DNA of 64,000 bases from Ruaniaceae bacterium KH17 (GTDB lineage Bacteria; Actinomycetota; Actinomycetes; Actinomycetales; Actinomycetaceae): positions 1 through 64,000 of the forward strand of contig FZQV01000005.1 of NCBI GenBank assembly GCA_900199505.1. Direction: 5' to 3'. The translations under genes and the position numbers were made by a program. Positions 1-9,397 of this stretch are shown piece after piece (within the stretch, counting starts at the first letter, position 1; every line of letters starts with the position of its first letter). The notes below the pieces were generated by a model, which was not told the origin of the DNA, searched no databases, and saw nothing but the letters and a program-made list of their open reading frames with translations.

Positions 1-249
1 TGCCCGACGCAACACCTCGTTCTCCATCTCCAACTCCCGGATCCGCTTCAGCGCAGCCATCATCTCGCGGCGCTCGTCAGGATCAGTCGTTGGCGTCAGC
101 CCCTGCGCACGGAATCGGTCATCCCTCACCCACGCCTGCAGCGCGGACTTCGAGATCCCCAGATCCCTACACACCTTCTTCTGGGACACGCCCTGCGCGA
201 CCATCGCAACAGCGTCTCGTTTGAACTGCTCGGTATAGATCTTCGGCAT
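1..249 (-). CDS. IS3-family transposase OrfA (partial, runs off left edge)
   Basis: Reading the minus strand from the ATG at 249 gives 83 codons without a stop up to the window edge. The protein begins MPKIYTEQFKRDAV and continues with a helix-turn-helix (about residues 18-42: GVSQKKVCRDLGISKSALQ) and then the start of a leucine-zipper-like helix (MAALKRIRELEMENEVLRRA). This is the usual layout of the short OrfA protein of IS3-family elements, which binds the element's ends and is normally joined by programmed frameshift to the DDE integrase OrfB. OrfB would lie left of base 1. The element points out of the window, so its orfA-proximal end lies between base 250 and about 330, next to the broken fic gene. 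Confidence 0.85.
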   Translation of the reverse strand, partial: MPKIYTEQFKRDAVAMVAQGVSQKKVCRDLGISKSALQAWVRDDRFRAQGLTPTTDPDERREMMAALKRIRELEMENEVLRRA

Positions 250-300
250 GATAGCCATCCTCTCAACACGACCCCCTCACGGGAATCATGCAGTCAAGGA

Positions 301-909
301 CTCAACCAAACCTTCAGCAGACCCAAACGCACGGATCTCGATCCGCTCGTACAGGCCTCCCTCGTCCATGCCCAGTTTGAGTCCATCCACCCGTTCACCG
401 ACGGTAACGGGAGAATCGGGCGAGTACTCATCAACGCCACCCTTCGATACCGCAATGTCACTCGCTGGTTCGTAGTACCTGTCGCTGCCGTTCTTGCAGC
501 GCGGCGCGAGCGATATTTCGCGTCGCTGGATGTCTATCGCGAAGGTGATCTTGGCCCGGCTTTGACCGAGCTTACTTACGCCCTTGCGGAAGCATCGCGG
601 CAGGCGATGGTCGCCGCAGACAATCTGCGCCGGCTCCCGGGGGAGTGGCGAGAGATCGTTCGTCCTCGGAGCGGATCTGCGGCGGATACGCTCATCGACA
701 CGCTCGTGCAGCATCCGATCATGGACATTGACCAAGCGGTGACGCAGGCGCAGGCGAGTGTGGCTGCAACCTACCGGGCACTCGAACAATTGGAGGAAGT
801 GGGCATCCTCAGGAGAGCATCAGAATCTGCGCGGAACCGGCTCTGGGTTGCGGGCGCCGTGCTCGACGAGGCGGACGCTCTCATCGACCGAGCCCATGCC
901 GCGAACTGA
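301..909 (+). pseudogene. Fic-family protein, 5'-truncated by the IS3 element
   Basis: An open frame carries the Fic signature HPFTDGNGRIGR (about 388-423), preceded by LVHAQFESI and followed by the helical region and a C-terminal winged-helix-like segment ending at the TGA at 907-909. Fic proteins transfer AMP or other nucleotidyl groups to target proteins, using the motif histidine. The frame remains open upstream, but homology-like sequence fades at about 300-330, exactly where the IS3 orfA leader begins, and no start codon with a ribosome binding site precedes the motif. The N-terminal half of a normal protein of about 350-400 residues is absent. I read this as a gene disrupted by the insertion; expression from an internal start would lack the N-terminal domain. 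Confidence 0.75.
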
Positions 910-933
910 CTCGCATCATATGTTGGGGGCGGT

Positions 934-963
934 TTGCTTGATTGACGATTGGGAACCTATACG
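934..963 (+). promoter_or_regulatory. Possible promoter of the secreted C39-like gene
   Basis: A -35-like TTGCTT at 934-939 and a -10-like TATACG at 958-963 are separated by 18 bases. The -10 region lies within a 10-base palindrome (TATACGTATA). The start codon at 1039 is 76 bases further on. Prediction by inspection only. Confidence 0.35.
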
Positions 964-1038
964 TATACGGTGAATCTGCTCTCGGGTCAACCGGATCGAT
1001 GAAGATCCCCCCCGAGGAGGTGCGTGGAGGCGCTTACT

Positions 1039-2181
1039 ATGTTCACCAGAAGATTTCGTAGTCGTGCAGCCGGTGTTATGGCGGTTAGTTTCGCAATCGT
1101 ATTGACGGGAGGTCCCGCGACGGCGAGTTCATCTGATGCGGATTCTCGGGTCGAAGAGGTGACTGCGGCGCTGGAAGATGCGATTGCGGCTCTGCCCGAG
1201 TTTGTCAACACAGGCTCTCCGGCAATATCTAGTCATTCCGCCAAAGAGTTCAGCTTGGACACTGCATTGACTTGTATCCCAGTCGAGGATCTCTTCTATT
1301 GCCCACTCGACGCATGGCGCGAACAGCCTCTTGTCCGCACCAACGATGAAGGGCGTTCTACGAGTGTCCACACGAGCGGTGATCTGACCTGGAATCAGTA
1401 CACTTCAGGGTTACGTGCACTGCCCGTCGAAGAGCAAGTGGAGCTATTACGCGAGGATCTCGAGGGAGCGATTTCGTCTGTCGGCAAAGTTCTAGCGGAC
1501 ACGGCAGTCCTTAGGGGTGAGGCATTGGATGCGGAACTGATTGAGGGACTGCCGGGGGCGGCCGACTATCTCGCCGACTTCTCCGACAGCGCAAGCGTTG
1601 TACCGATGATCGACCCGAACTTCACTCATCGGCTAATGACCAGCACAAGCGCCAAGAAGCAGGAAAAACCAAACTACTGTGGCCCCGCATCGCTGGCATT
1701 CATGTCCTATCATGACCCGAAGGTCAAGAATGACATTACTCACAAGCAATCTGACTGGGCCGGATTTGTGAAGACAGATGCGTCAGGTTCGAGCATTACA
1801 TACATGACCAAAGTGATTAATGATAAGCTCAAAGGATACAGTGCAAATGTAGGTGATTACGCGATTGCCGGTATCTCGAGTTGGAGCGAAGGCACATGGC
1901 AAGCCCGATTCTACACTACGACCTATGTGAAAAAGTCCCCGATCCTCTTGCACCCGGTTCTCACCAAGAAGAACTCGTCGTATATTCCTTCTGCTTCCTG
2001 GAACACTGGCGGTCACTTTAACGTTGGGGTCGGATTTAAGACTCAAAGCAGTGGTTCACACGCGTGGATCTTCGAGCCTTATGCCGCCGACGGCAGCATA
2101 AGTAAGTTTGTGTGGGAGTCGATGAAGAATGTACGTCAGCAGAACCTCGATAATACGGGTCATCGTAACATTGCGTACTGA
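1039..2181 (+). CDS. Secreted C39-like cysteine peptidase family protein
   Basis: The 380-residue protein starts with a Sec-type signal peptide: basic MFTRRFRSR, then a hydrophobic stretch ending near GGPATA-SS. The C-terminal half has the C39-like fold signature NYCGPASLAFM with the candidate catalytic Cys214, and a later GGHFNVGVGF segment with candidate His326, so a papain-like dyad is plausible. The middle part (about residues 40-205) is helical and resembles nothing I recognise; it holds two cysteines (CIPVEDLFYC) that may form a disulfide. I chose the ATG at 1039 because GGAGG sits eight bases before it; an in-frame GTG at 1024 would add five residues. Substrate is unknown. The next gene starts inside its 3' end, so the two are probably co-expressed. 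Confidence 0.6.
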   Translation: MFTRRFRSRAAGVMAVSFAIVLTGGPATASSSDADSRVEEVTAALEDAIAALPEFVNTGSPAISSHSAKEFSLDTALTCIPVEDLFYCPLDAWREQPLVRTNDEGRSTSVHTSGDLTWNQYTSGLRALPVEEQVELLREDLEGAISSVGKVLADTAVLRGEALDAELIEGLPGAADYLADFSDSASVVPMIDPNFTHRLMTSTSAKKQEKPNYCGPASLAFMSYHDPKVKNDITHKQSDWAGFVKTDASGSSITYMTKVINDKLKGYSANVGDYAIAGISSWSEGTWQARFYTTTYVKKSPILLHPVLTKKNSSYIPSASWNTGGHFNVGVGFKTQSSGSHAWIFEPYAADGSISKFVWESMKNVRQQNLDNTGHRNIAY

Positions 2182-3397
2182 CCGTTTCGGCTGGGCCTTT
2201 ATGGTTGTCCTCGGTTCGTGCTGGCTCCTCGTGGCATGTGTCGGGTCGACGAATGTGTTACCGGCAGAGCCCACGGGCGTTGGGCATTCTCCATCACAAC
2301 AGGCTACGAGTGAGGCGCCCACTGGGAACTCGGGTGCCCGCTGGCCCAGCTACGGCCGCGACGTCATCGAAGTGGAGGAGACGAGTGTTGAATGGACGAG
2401 TCGGCTCGTCTCAGGTATTTCGCAGTATGAAGCGAATGTGTTCGGGGAGATGGAGTTCGCAGTGTGGGATATCGACGATCCGCGCACGGTGCAGATCCAC
2501 AGCGTTCAGAACGGCTCCAGTGTCGACCCCGACTGGACGTATACCGTGACGTCGGAAGATCGATATGTCGCGTTGATTGCTTTTGTGGGTACCAATACTG
2601 CCTACCTGGCTGAAGCCCCGCCCGTTGAACTCATCGAGCTCGAGGGGCCCGGGAGCCGACTGGTGCATGTGGATCTAGCGACCCGGGATGTTCATGAGGT
2701 ATCGCCCCCAGACGGGACTCTGTGGAGCCCCTGGGGTGCGTTCATCGAGGCAGGTCCCACCGGGGTCTATGCCGTCGCGCGGTCCGCAGGGATAGGAGAC
2801 TGCGTGGTCAGGATCGACGGCGTAGATACAGAGATACTTACATGTTTTGAGGGCCAGCAGGTGAGCTTCTCGACCATCTCCGGAGATGGTCTCAGTGTGC
2901 TGACGTTTCCCTGGGGTGACAACATGAGTGGCTGTCGGCAGCGTTGGCAAATATCTGCCGACGACGGGAAGTCAACCAGTATCGGTCCGGACGGTGCGTG
3001 CAACCGCTTCGACGGGGTGATGCTGGACGGTTGGAATATATGGAGTGAGATCGATCCGGAGGAGCCTGCGCAGTTCTACCAGGCGGGCATGCTGGCGGAT
3101 GGACCCGACGGTCAACAGATCAGCTTCGGACTGATGCGAACGGGCTCAATGACGGTGTGTGGTAGCTACGTGTTCTGGCAGACTCAGGTGCCGACTGCAG
3201 GGTGGAGCGCATACGAAACTCTGCGGTGGCGTCCCGGAATGGATCACGTTGAGAGTCTTCGCGAAGACACGACTCCGGATGTCTACTCGGGACCGCCGCG
3301 TTGCGTGAGTGGTGGCACCGTGAACATCACAGAGGTCAGTTCCCTTGCGGAGCCACCCACTGAGGAGTTCCTTACTCTGCCAGCCAACGCACCGTAA
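2129..3397 (+). CDS. Putative lipoprotein of unknown function
   Basis: This 422-residue frame overlaps the end of the C39-like gene by 53 bases. A hydrophobic segment ends in a lipobox LLVAC (Cys37), so the product is probably lipid-anchored outside the membrane. The rest is rich in Gly, Asp, Trp and Thr, with spaced short motifs such as SRLVHVDLATRD and AYLAEAPP that suggest a beta-propeller, but no family is recognised. The start at 2129 has GGGAG ten bases upstream; ATG at 2201 would leave a very short signal peptide. Overlap and orientation suggest an operon with the secreted C39-like protein. Confidence 0.55.
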   Translation: MYVSRTSIIRVIVTLRTDRFGWAFMVVLGSCWLLVACVGSTNVLPAEPTGVGHSPSQQATSEAPTGNSGARWPSYGRDVIEVEETSVEWTSRLVSGISQYEANVFGEMEFAVWDIDDPRTVQIHSVQNGSSVDPDWTYTVTSEDRYVALIAFVGTNTAYLAEAPPVELIELEGPGSRLVHVDLATRDVHEVSPPDGTLWSPWGAFIEAGPTGVYAVARSAGIGDCVVRIDGVDTEILTCFEGQQVSFSTISGDGLSVLTFPWGDNMSGCRQRWQISADDGKSTSIGPDGACNRFDGVMLDGWNIWSEIDPEEPAQFYQAGMLADGPDGQQISFGLMRTGSMTVCGSYVFWQTQVPTAGWSAYETLRWRPGMDHVESLREDTTPDVYSGPPRCVSGGTVNITEVSSLAEPPTEEFLTLPANAP

Positions 3398-3409
3398 GGC
3401 CATCCAGGT

Positions 3410-4561
3410 TCAACGCCTTCGAAGTGCCTCGCCCATTCGTCCGACGGCGTCGCGGAGGGTGGCCTCGGCCATCGCGAAGTTGAAGCGCAGGAATCCGGAC
3501 GCACCGCAGGTAATGCCCTCGTTGCAGCGCACGTTAGCGTTCTTGAGGAAGAACTCGGCGGGGGACTCGAGCCCGGTCTCGCGGAAATCGAGCCAGCCAA
3601 GGTACGTCCCCTGCGGCACGTTGTAGCGCACTCCCGGCAAGTGCTCGGCCACGAGCTCGCCGAGCAAGATCGAGTTCGAGCGGAGCTGTGCGCGCACCTC
3701 GTCGATCCAGTCCCGCGAATCGCGGTAGGCCACGGCCGACGCGACGATCCCTGGCGTGGCGGCGGACGAGCCGTAGTACGCCTGAATCGGCCCGCGCAGC
3801 TCGGTGCGCGCCGCCTCCGAGGTGACAATCAACTGCGCACACTTGAGCCCGGGGATGTTCCAGCCCTTCGATGCGGCAGTGGCTGTAACAGTGTGCGCCG
3901 CGGCGGCCTCGGAGACCGTGGCATACGGGATGTGCGTCGCGCCCTCGGCGATCACGAGTGGCGCGTGGATCTCGTCCGAGAACACCTGCGCCCCGTGCCG
4001 CTCCACCACCTCGGACAGCGCCAGCAACTCCTCGTGGCGATAGACGCGCCCCACCGGGTTATGTGGGTTGGTCAGCACGACGGCGCGCGCCCCAGCGGCC
4101 AGAGCGGAATCGATCGCATCCAGATCAAGTTGGTACTCGCCGTCGGCATCGATGCCCGGAACCAGAACGGCGGGGTAGCCGAACGCGGTGGTTACCGAGA
4201 GGAACGGCATATAGGCGGGCGTGGGCACGACCACGGGCGTACCGGCGGGAAGGGTGTGGCGCAGTGTCAGCAAGAGCGCGCCGATCACGTCCGAGACGAT
4301 GAATAGCTCGTCCTCGGCCACCTGCCAGTCGTAGCGATCCGCGCAGAAGGAGAGCGTGGCCTCGCGCAGTGCGGCAGTCTGCCGCGGCGTGTTGTAGGCG
4401 AGCGACCCCGCGTCCACCATGCCGCGCAGCACCTCGGCGATTGCGGGGGCGACTCCGTAGTCCATTTCCGCGACCCACGCACCGATCCCGCCGGCGGGCA
4501 CCTGCCACTTCAGGCGCTCGGCACGCTGGAGGTATTCGGGGGTGAACGAGGCGAAGTCCAC
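3410..4561 (-). CDS. MalY/PatB-type PLP-dependent aminotransferase / cystathionine beta-lyase
   Basis: The protein (383 residues from the GTG at 4561) is a fold-type I PLP enzyme of the MalY/PatB family, which cleaves C-S bonds of cystathionine or cysteine conjugates. Visible features are the early WVAEMDYGVAP segment typical of MalY, the NPHNPVGRVY cofactor loop, SDEIHAPL with the PLP-N1 aspartate, and ASKGWNIPGLKCA with the Schiff-base lysine. The frame stays open to a TTG at 4597, but the GTG at 4561 has AAGGAA six bases upstream and begins VDFASFTPEYL, which fits the family. It is transcribed divergently from gltX with about 56 bases between starts. Whether its main role is methionine supply or sulfur-compound breakdown cannot be told. 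Confidence 0.82.
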   Translation of the reverse strand: MDFASFTPEYLQRAERLKWQVPAGGIGAWVAEMDYGVAPAIAEVLRGMVDAGSLAYNTPRQTAALREATLSFCADRYDWQVAEDELFIVSDVIGALLLTLRHTLPAGTPVVVPTPAYMPFLSVTTAFGYPAVLVPGIDADGEYQLDLDAIDSALAAGARAVVLTNPHNPVGRVYRHEELLALSEVVERHGAQVFSDEIHAPLVIAEGATHIPYATVSEAAAAHTVTATAASKGWNIPGLKCAQLIVTSEAARTELRGPIQAYYGSSAATPGIVASAVAYRDSRDWIDEVRAQLRSNSILLGELVAEHLPGVRYNVPQGTYLGWLDFRETGLESPAEFFLKNANVRCNEGITCGASGFLRFNFAMAEATLRDAVGRMGEALRRR

Positions 4562-4617
4562 GGGGGATTCCTTCCGAATCGGGGTTACTACCTCCAAGCT
4601 AATACGATGGAGCCACT

Positions 4618-6108
4618 ATGAGTGAAACTTCCGCTCCCGTTCGGGTTCGATTCTGCCCCTCGCCCACCGGCCACCCGCACGTGGGACTCGTGCGCACGGC
4701 CTTGTTCAACTGGGCGTACGCCCGCCACACCGGCGGCACCTTCGTGTTCCGCATCGAGGACACGGACCCGGCGCGCGACTCCGAGGAGTCCTACCTCCAA
4801 CTGCTCGACACGATGCGTTGGATGGGCCTCACCTGGGACGAGGGCGTGGAAGTCGGTGGGCCACACGAGCCGTACCGCCAGTCGCAGCGGATGGACCTCT
4901 ACCGCGACGTAGCCGCGAAGCTGCTCGAGGGCGGCTACGCCTACGAGTCCTTCTCCACGCCGGACGAGGTCGAGGCGCGGCACCGCGCCGCCGGGCGCGA
5001 CCCGAAGCTCGGTTACGACGGATTCGATCGCGATCTCACCGAGGAACAGAAGGCCGCGTACCGCGCCGAGGGCCGCGAGCCGGTGTTGCGCATGCGCATG
5101 CCGGATGAGCCGATCACCTTCACCGATCTGGTGCGTGGCGAAATCACCTTTTCCCCCGGAACGGTGCCGGATTACGTGATCACGCGCGCCGGCGGCCAGC
5201 CGCTCTACACGCTTGTGAACCCCGTGGACGATGCGCTGATGGAGATCACGCACGTGCTACGCGGTGAGGACCTGCTCTCGTCAACGCCCCGCCAGATCGT
5301 GCTCTACCGCGCCCTGCTTGAGCTCGGCATCGCCCAGTACGTGCCCGAGTTCGGCCATCTGCCGTACGTGATGGGCGAGGGCAACAAGAAGCTCTCCAAG
5401 CGTGACCCGGAGTCGAATATCCTCGCGCACCGTGCGGCCGGGTTCCTGCCCGAGGGCATGGCGAACTATCTCGCGCTGCTCGGATGGTCGATCGCCCCGG
5501 ACAACGACATCTTCTCGCTGGAGGAGATGATCGAGTCCTTCGATGTCGCGGACGTGAACCCCAACCCCGCCCGCTACGACCACAAGAAGGCGCTCGCCAT
5601 CAACTCCGCCCACGTGCGGCTACTCGAGCCGGCCGATTTTGCGGCCCGCCTGGTGCCCTATCTTCAGGCCGACGGCGTCGTTCAGGCTGGGAGCTACGCG
5701 GAGCTGTCCGACCGGGAGCGCGAGCTACTCGACGCCAGTGCGCCGCTCGTGCAGGAGCGCATGACGCTCCTGGGGGAGGCCCCCGGCATGCTCGGCTTCC
5801 TATTCCGCGAGGACGCCCCCGTGATCGAGGACGATGCTCGCGCCCAGCTGCGCGAGGACGCCGCCGAGATCCTCGCCGTCTCACGCGAGGTGCTCGTGGG
5901 GCTGGACGCGTTCGATCCCGAGACTACGCAGGCCGCGCTTCGCGCGAAGCTCGTGGAGGAGCTGGAGATCAAGCCACGCTTCGCATTCACTCCGCTACGC
6001 GTGGCGCTTACCGGGCGTCGCGTTTCGCCGCCGCTGTTCGAGTCCATGGAGTTGCTTGGCCGCGAGGCCGTTCTCGCGCGCATCGACGCGCTAGCGGCGT
6101 CGCTCTAG
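4618..6108 (+). CDS. gltX: Glutamyl-tRNA synthetase
   Basis: The 496-residue protein is a class Ic aminoacyl-tRNA synthetase charging tRNA-Glu. The HIGH-type motif appears as HPHVGLV (residues 19-25) after RFCPSPTG, and the KMSKS-type loop as KKLSKRD near residues 257-263. The length is normal. Genomes that make Gln-tRNA through GatCAB use a non-discriminating GltX; I cannot tell the type here. It lies immediately upstream of tRNA-Gln and tRNA-Glu genes, as in many actinobacteria. Confidence 0.96.
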   Translation: MSETSAPVRVRFCPSPTGHPHVGLVRTALFNWAYARHTGGTFVFRIEDTDPARDSEESYLQLLDTMRWMGLTWDEGVEVGGPHEPYRQSQRMDLYRDVAAKLLEGGYAYESFSTPDEVEARHRAAGRDPKLGYDGFDRDLTEEQKAAYRAEGREPVLRMRMPDEPITFTDLVRGEITFSPGTVPDYVITRAGGQPLYTLVNPVDDALMEITHVLRGEDLLSSTPRQIVLYRALLELGIAQYVPEFGHLPYVMGEGNKKLSKRDPESNILAHRAAGFLPEGMANYLALLGWSIAPDNDIFSLEEMIESFDVADVNPNPARYDHKKALAINSAHVRLLEPADFAARLVPYLQADGVVQAGSYAELSDRERELLDASAPLVQERMTLLGEAPGMLGFLFREDAPVIEDDARAQLREDAAEILAVSREVLVGLDAFDPETTQAALRAKLVEELEIKPRFAFTPLRVALTGRRVSPPLFESMELLGREAVLARIDALAASL

Positions 6109-6134
6109 CGTGCGATTCGTCACGGTCGCGGAAG

Positions 6135-6164
6135 TTGAGGGGCGCCCGGCGATTCGGCTAAACT
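6135..6164 (+). promoter_or_regulatory. Promoter for the tRNA-Gln/tRNA-Glu unit
   Basis: TTGAGG at 6135-6140 and TAAACT at 6159-6164 are 18 bases apart, a good housekeeping sigma match. The expected transcript start near 6171 lies about 34 bases before tRNA-Gln. Confidence 0.5.
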
Positions 6165-6204
6165 ATCTCCTTGGTGCCACACGCTCACAAGGCGTTGGAA
6201 CCAT

Positions 6205-6276
6205 TGGGGTATGGTGTAATTGGCAGCACGAGTGATTCTGGTTCACTTAGTCTAGGTTCGAGTCCTGGTACCCCAG
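6205..6276 (+). tRNA. tRNA-Gln (anticodon CTG)
   Basis: The 72-base sequence folds as a cloverleaf. The acceptor arms are TGGGGTA and TACCCCA, with G as discriminator. The anticodon stem AGTGA/TCACT encloses loop TTCTGGT with CTG, and the T arm carries GGTTCGAGTCC. CCA is not encoded. It shares a promoter with the following tRNA-Glu. Confidence 0.95.
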
Positions 6277-6330
6277 CGGAAACGCTCAGTTTGAGTCTGA
6301 AGGCTCCAGCAGATAGTGTTTTCCAGCGTT

Positions 6331-6403
6331 GGCCCCGTCGTCTAGCGGCCTAGGACACCGCCCTCTCAAGGCGGCGGCGCCGGTTCGAATCCGGTCGGGG
6401 CTA
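6331..6403 (+). tRNA. tRNA-Glu (anticodon CTC)
   Basis: The 73-base cloverleaf has acceptor arms GGCCCCG and CGGGGCT with discriminator A, an anticodon stem CCGCC/GGCGG around CTCTCAA (anticodon CTC), and a T arm with GGTTCGAATCC. CCA is not encoded. Confidence 0.95.
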
Positions 6404-6411
6404 CAACTGAA

Positions 6412-6446
6412 AGAGCCCGGTACGAAAGTACCGGGCTCTCTTGCTT
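6412..6446 (+). terminator. Rho-independent terminator after the tRNA genes
   Basis: A perfect 12-bp stem (AGAGCCCGGTAC and its complement) encloses a GAAA tetraloop and is followed by a T-rich stretch (CTTGCTT). It also lies at the end of the convergent IclR gene and may serve both strands. Confidence 0.85.
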
Positions 6447-6447
6447 C

Positions 6448-7188
6448 CTACGGCGTCTCGGCCGATTGGGAGAGTTCTTCGCGGCGCAATACTTCTTCGA
6501 GGCGTTTCGCGGCGGACATGACCGCATTGGCGTGCAGGCGGCCGGGCTGGCGGCCCATCCGCTCGATCGGACCCGAGACGGAGACTGCGGCAATCACGCG
6601 GCCCGACGGCCCACGCACTGGCGCCGAGACAGAGGCAACGCCCGGCTCGCGCTCGGCTACGGACTGCGCCCAACCGCGGCGGCGCACCGCCGAGAGCACG
6701 GTGGCCGTGAACGAGGCGCCGTGGAGCCCGCGGTGCAAGCGGTCCGGCTCCTCCCATGCGAGCAGGATCTGAGCGGCGGAACCCGCCTTCATCGAGAGTG
6801 TGGCGCCTACCGGGATCGAATCGCGCAGGCCCACGTGACGCTCGGCCGCGGCCACGCAGATGCGGTGCTCGCCCTGGCGGCGGTACAGCTGGGTGGACTC
6901 GCCGGTATGATCCCGCAGCACGTTCAGTACGGGACCCGCGGCCGCGAGCAGGCGATCCTCGCCGGCGGCGGAAGCCAACTCCGCGAAGCGCGGCCCGAGC
7001 ACGAAACGCCCCTGCATATCCCGCGCCACAAAGCGGTGATGCTCAAGAGCGACGGCGAGGCGATGTGCCGTGGGCCGGGCCAAATGGGTTGAGTTGACCA
7101 GTTGCGCAAGGGTGGCGGGTCCAGCTTCAAGTGCACTCAAAACGGCTGCGGCTTTGTCCAGGACGCCGACTCCACTACTGTTGTCCAT
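6448..7188 (-). CDS. IclR-family regulator (NdgR-like), divergent from leuCD
   Basis: From the ATG at 7188 the protein has 246 residues. The N-terminal winged helix (about residues 5-65, LDKAAAVLSALEAGPATLAQL...RPTAHRLAVAL) is followed by the IclR effector domain (GVRDSIPVGAT-like and SAPVRGPSGRVIAAVSVSGP). The divergent position next to leuC is that of NdgR in Streptomyces, which acts on leuCD and other amino acid genes; the same role is inferred. The operator-like palindrome at 7202-7220 lies between the two starts. The frame is open to 7326, but the ATG at 7188 gives the family's normal N-terminus. Confidence 0.85.
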   Translation of the reverse strand: MDNSSGVGVLDKAAAVLSALEAGPATLAQLVNSTHLARPTAHRLAVALEHHRFVARDMQGRFVLGPRFAELASAAGEDRLLAAAGPVLNVLRDHTGESTQLYRRQGEHRICVAAAERHVGLRDSIPVGATLSMKAGSAAQILLAWEEPDRLHRGLHGASFTATVLSAVRRRGWAQSVAEREPGVASVSAPVRGPSGRVIAAVSVSGPIERMGRQPGRLHANAVMSAAKRLEEVLRREELSQSAETP

Positions 7189-7201
7189 AGCTCGATATTG
7201 C

Positions 7202-7220
7202 CATCTCACCCTATGAGATG
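7202..7220. promoter_or_regulatory. Operator-like inverted repeat between iclR and leuC
   Basis: CATCTCA and TGAGATG form a perfect 7-bp inverted repeat with a 5-base spacer; a further GTGAGAT half-site lies at 7231-7237. The position between the divergent starts (7188 and 7250) suits binding by the IclR-type regulator and control of both genes. Binding is inferred. Confidence 0.5.
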
Positions 7221-7249
7221 CAACCACAATGTGAGATTTTGGAGTTTTC

Positions 7250-8665
7250 ATGGGCGCCACGTTGGCGGAAAAGGTCTGGCGAGACCACATCGTACGTAAG
7301 GGCGAGAACGGCGAACCCGACCTCATTTACATCGATCTACACCTCGTGCACGAGGTCACCAGCCCGCAAGCCTTCGAAGGCTTGCGCCTCGCCGGGCGCC
7401 AGGTGCGGCGCCCTGATCTGACGATCGCCACCGAAGATCACAACACCCCCACACTCGACATCGACCTGCCGATCGCGGATGCCACGTCCCGCAAGCAGAT
7501 CGACACGCTACGCGCGAACTGCACGGAATTCGGAGTCCGGCTGCACTCGTTGGGCGACGCGGACCAGGGGATTGTGCACGTCGTCGGGCCGCAACTCGGC
7601 CTTACGCAGCCCGGCCTGACGGTGGTGTGCGGTGACTCCCACACGTCCACCCACGGCGCGTTTGGCGCGTTGGCCTTCGGCATCGGCACTTCCGAGGTGG
7701 AGCACGTCCTGGCCACCCAGACGCTCTCGCTGAAGCCCTTCAAGACCATGGCGATCACCATCAACGGCAATCTTCCCGAGGGTTCCTCCGCCAAGGACAT
7801 CATCCTCGCGATTATCGCCAAGATCGGCACTGGTGGCGGCCAAGGCTACGTGCTCGAGTACCGCGGCGCCGCGATCGAGAAGCTCTCCATGGAGGGCCGC
7901 ATGACGATCTGCAACATGTCCATCGAGGCGGGCGCTCGCGCCGGCATGATCGCTCCGGATGAGACCACCTTCGAGTACATCAAGGGCCGCCCGCACGCCC
8001 CCGAGGGTGCGGACTGGGATGCGGCCGTCGAGTACTGGAAGTCGCTGAAGACGGACGAGGACGCCGAGTTCGACGCCGAGGTGATCCTTGAGGCGAAGGA
8101 CATCGAGCCCTTCGTCACATGGGGCACCAACCCGGGCCAGGGTCTGCCGCTCTCAGCCAACGTCCCGGACCCCGTGGACATCGCGGACGAGGACGAGCGC
8201 ATCGCCGCCGAGCGCGCGCTGGAGTACATGGGCCTCACTCCGGGCACACCGCTGCGCGAGATCCCCGTGGACACCGTGTTTATCGGCTCCTGCACCAACG
8301 GGCGGATCGAGGATCTGCGGGCAGTTGTGGAGATCATCAAGGGCCGGAAGAAGTCCGACGACGTTCGCGTCCTCGTGGTGCCCGGCTCTGCTCGCGTCCG
8401 TCTTCAGGCGGAAGCCGAAGGCCTCGACCAGGTCTTCAAGGACTTCGGCGCCGAATGGCGTAACGCCGGATGCTCGATGTGTCTCGGGATGAACCCGGAT
8501 CAGCTCGCCCCAGGGGAGCGCGCCGCGTCGACCTCGAACCGAAACTTTGAAGGGCGCCAGGGCAAGGGCGGGCGTACGCACTTGGTCTCGCCCACCACGG
8601 CGGCGGCCACCGCGATCCGCGGCACCCTGTCCTCTCCCGCCGATCTCGAACCGCTGAGCGCTTAA
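7250..8665 (+). CDS. leuC: 3-isopropylmalate dehydratase large subunit
   Basis: The 471-residue aconitase-family subunit isomerises 2-isopropylmalate to 3-isopropylmalate in leucine synthesis together with LeuD. The three cysteine ligands of the 4Fe-4S cluster are visible: Cys348 in IGSCTNGR, and Cys408 and Cys411 in [24 protein letters not shown] and ATEDHNTPT are family motifs. leuD follows after 11 bases. Confidence 0.97.
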   Translation: MGATLAEKVWRDHIVRKGENGEPDLIYIDLHLVHEVTSPQAFEGLRLAGRQVRRPDLTIATEDHNTPTLDIDLPIADATSRKQIDTLRANCTEFGVRLHSLGDADQGIVHVVGPQLGLTQPGLTVVCGDSHTSTHGAFGALAFGIGTSEVEHVLATQTLSLKPFKTMAITINGNLPEGSSAKDIILAIIAKIGTGGGQGYVLEYRGAAIEKLSMEGRMTICNMSIEAGARAGMIAPDETTFEYIKGRPHAPEGADWDAAVEYWKSLKTDEDAEFDAEVILEAKDIEPFVTWGTNPGQGLPLSANVPDPVDIADEDERIAAERALEYMGLTPGTPLREIPVDTVFIGSCTNGRIEDLRAVVEIIKGRKKSDDVRVLVVPGSARVRLQAEAEGLDQVFKDFGAEWRNAGCSMCLGMNPDQLAPGERAASTSNRNFEGRQGKGGRTHLVSPTTAAATAIRGTLSSPADLEPLSA

Positions 8666-8676
8666 GGAGCAGTCAC

Positions 8677-9315
8677 ATGGACAAGTTCACCACGCACACC
8701 GGTATCGGCGTCCCGCTGCGCCGCTCCAACGTCGACACCGACCAGATCATTCCGGCCGTCTACCTCAAGCGGATCACCCGCACCGGTTTCGAGGACGCGC
8801 TGTTCTCGGCCTGGCGCAATGACCCCGAGTTCGTTCTGAATCAGCCGGCGTACAAGGCCGGCACGGTCCTTGTTGCTGGACCGGACTTCGGTACCGGCTC
8901 TTCTCGCGAGCACGCCGTGTGGGCGCTGAAGGACTATGGTTTCAAGGTGGTGCTCTCGACCCGTTTCGCCGACATCTTCCGCGGCAACTCGGGTAAACAA
9001 GGCCTGGTCACCGGCATCATCACGCCGGAGGATGCCGAGCAGCTGTTCAAGATCCTGCAGTCCGAGCCGGGTATCGAGATCACCGTGGACTTGGTAAACC
9101 GTACGGTCGCGTGCGGCACGCTCCAGACCACCTTCGACATCGATGACTACACTCGCTGGCGCCTGATGGAGGGTCTCGACGACATCTCGCTCTCGCTACA
9201 GCATGCGGACGAGATCAGCGCCTTCGAGGAGAAGCGCGAGCACTGGCGCCCGAAGACGTTGCCGGCGAAGCACCTGCCGCCAGCGGAAGTTGTCCCGGCG
9301 CGCCCCGCTTCCTAG
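8677..9315 (+). CDS. leuD: 3-isopropylmalate dehydratase small subunit
   Basis: This 212-residue subunit forms the swivel domain of the LeuCD enzyme. The motifs [15 protein letters not shown] near the start and [17 protein letters not shown] around residues 68-84 are diagnostic. TAAGGAGCAGTCAC directly before the ATG is a strong ribosome binding site. It is co-transcribed with leuC. Confidence 0.97.
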   Translation: MDKFTTHTGIGVPLRRSNVDTDQIIPAVYLKRITRTGFEDALFSAWRNDPEFVLNQPAYKAGTVLVAGPDFGTGSSREHAVWALKDYGFKVVLSTRFADIFRGNSGKQGLVTGIITPEDAEQLFKILQSEPGIEITVDLVNRTVACGTLQTTFDIDDYTRWRLMEGLDDISLSLQHADEISAFEEKREHWRPKTLPAKHLPPAEVVPARPAS

Positions 9316-9397
9316 ACCCGAGGGACTGACGGAGCGTAGCAACCGGGAGGTCTCAGGTCTTCACGGTAGAGTTGTGGGGAGCTGAAATGAGGTGCCC

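Noticed and set aside
6205-6403. tRNA genes as a prophage attachment site
   Set aside because: No phage genes or direct repeats lie near them; the phage-like region is 54 kb away.
7189-7249. Leader peptide or T-box controlling leuCD
   Set aside because: The gap is only 61 bases with no leucine-rich frame or T-box features; an operator is the simpler reading.
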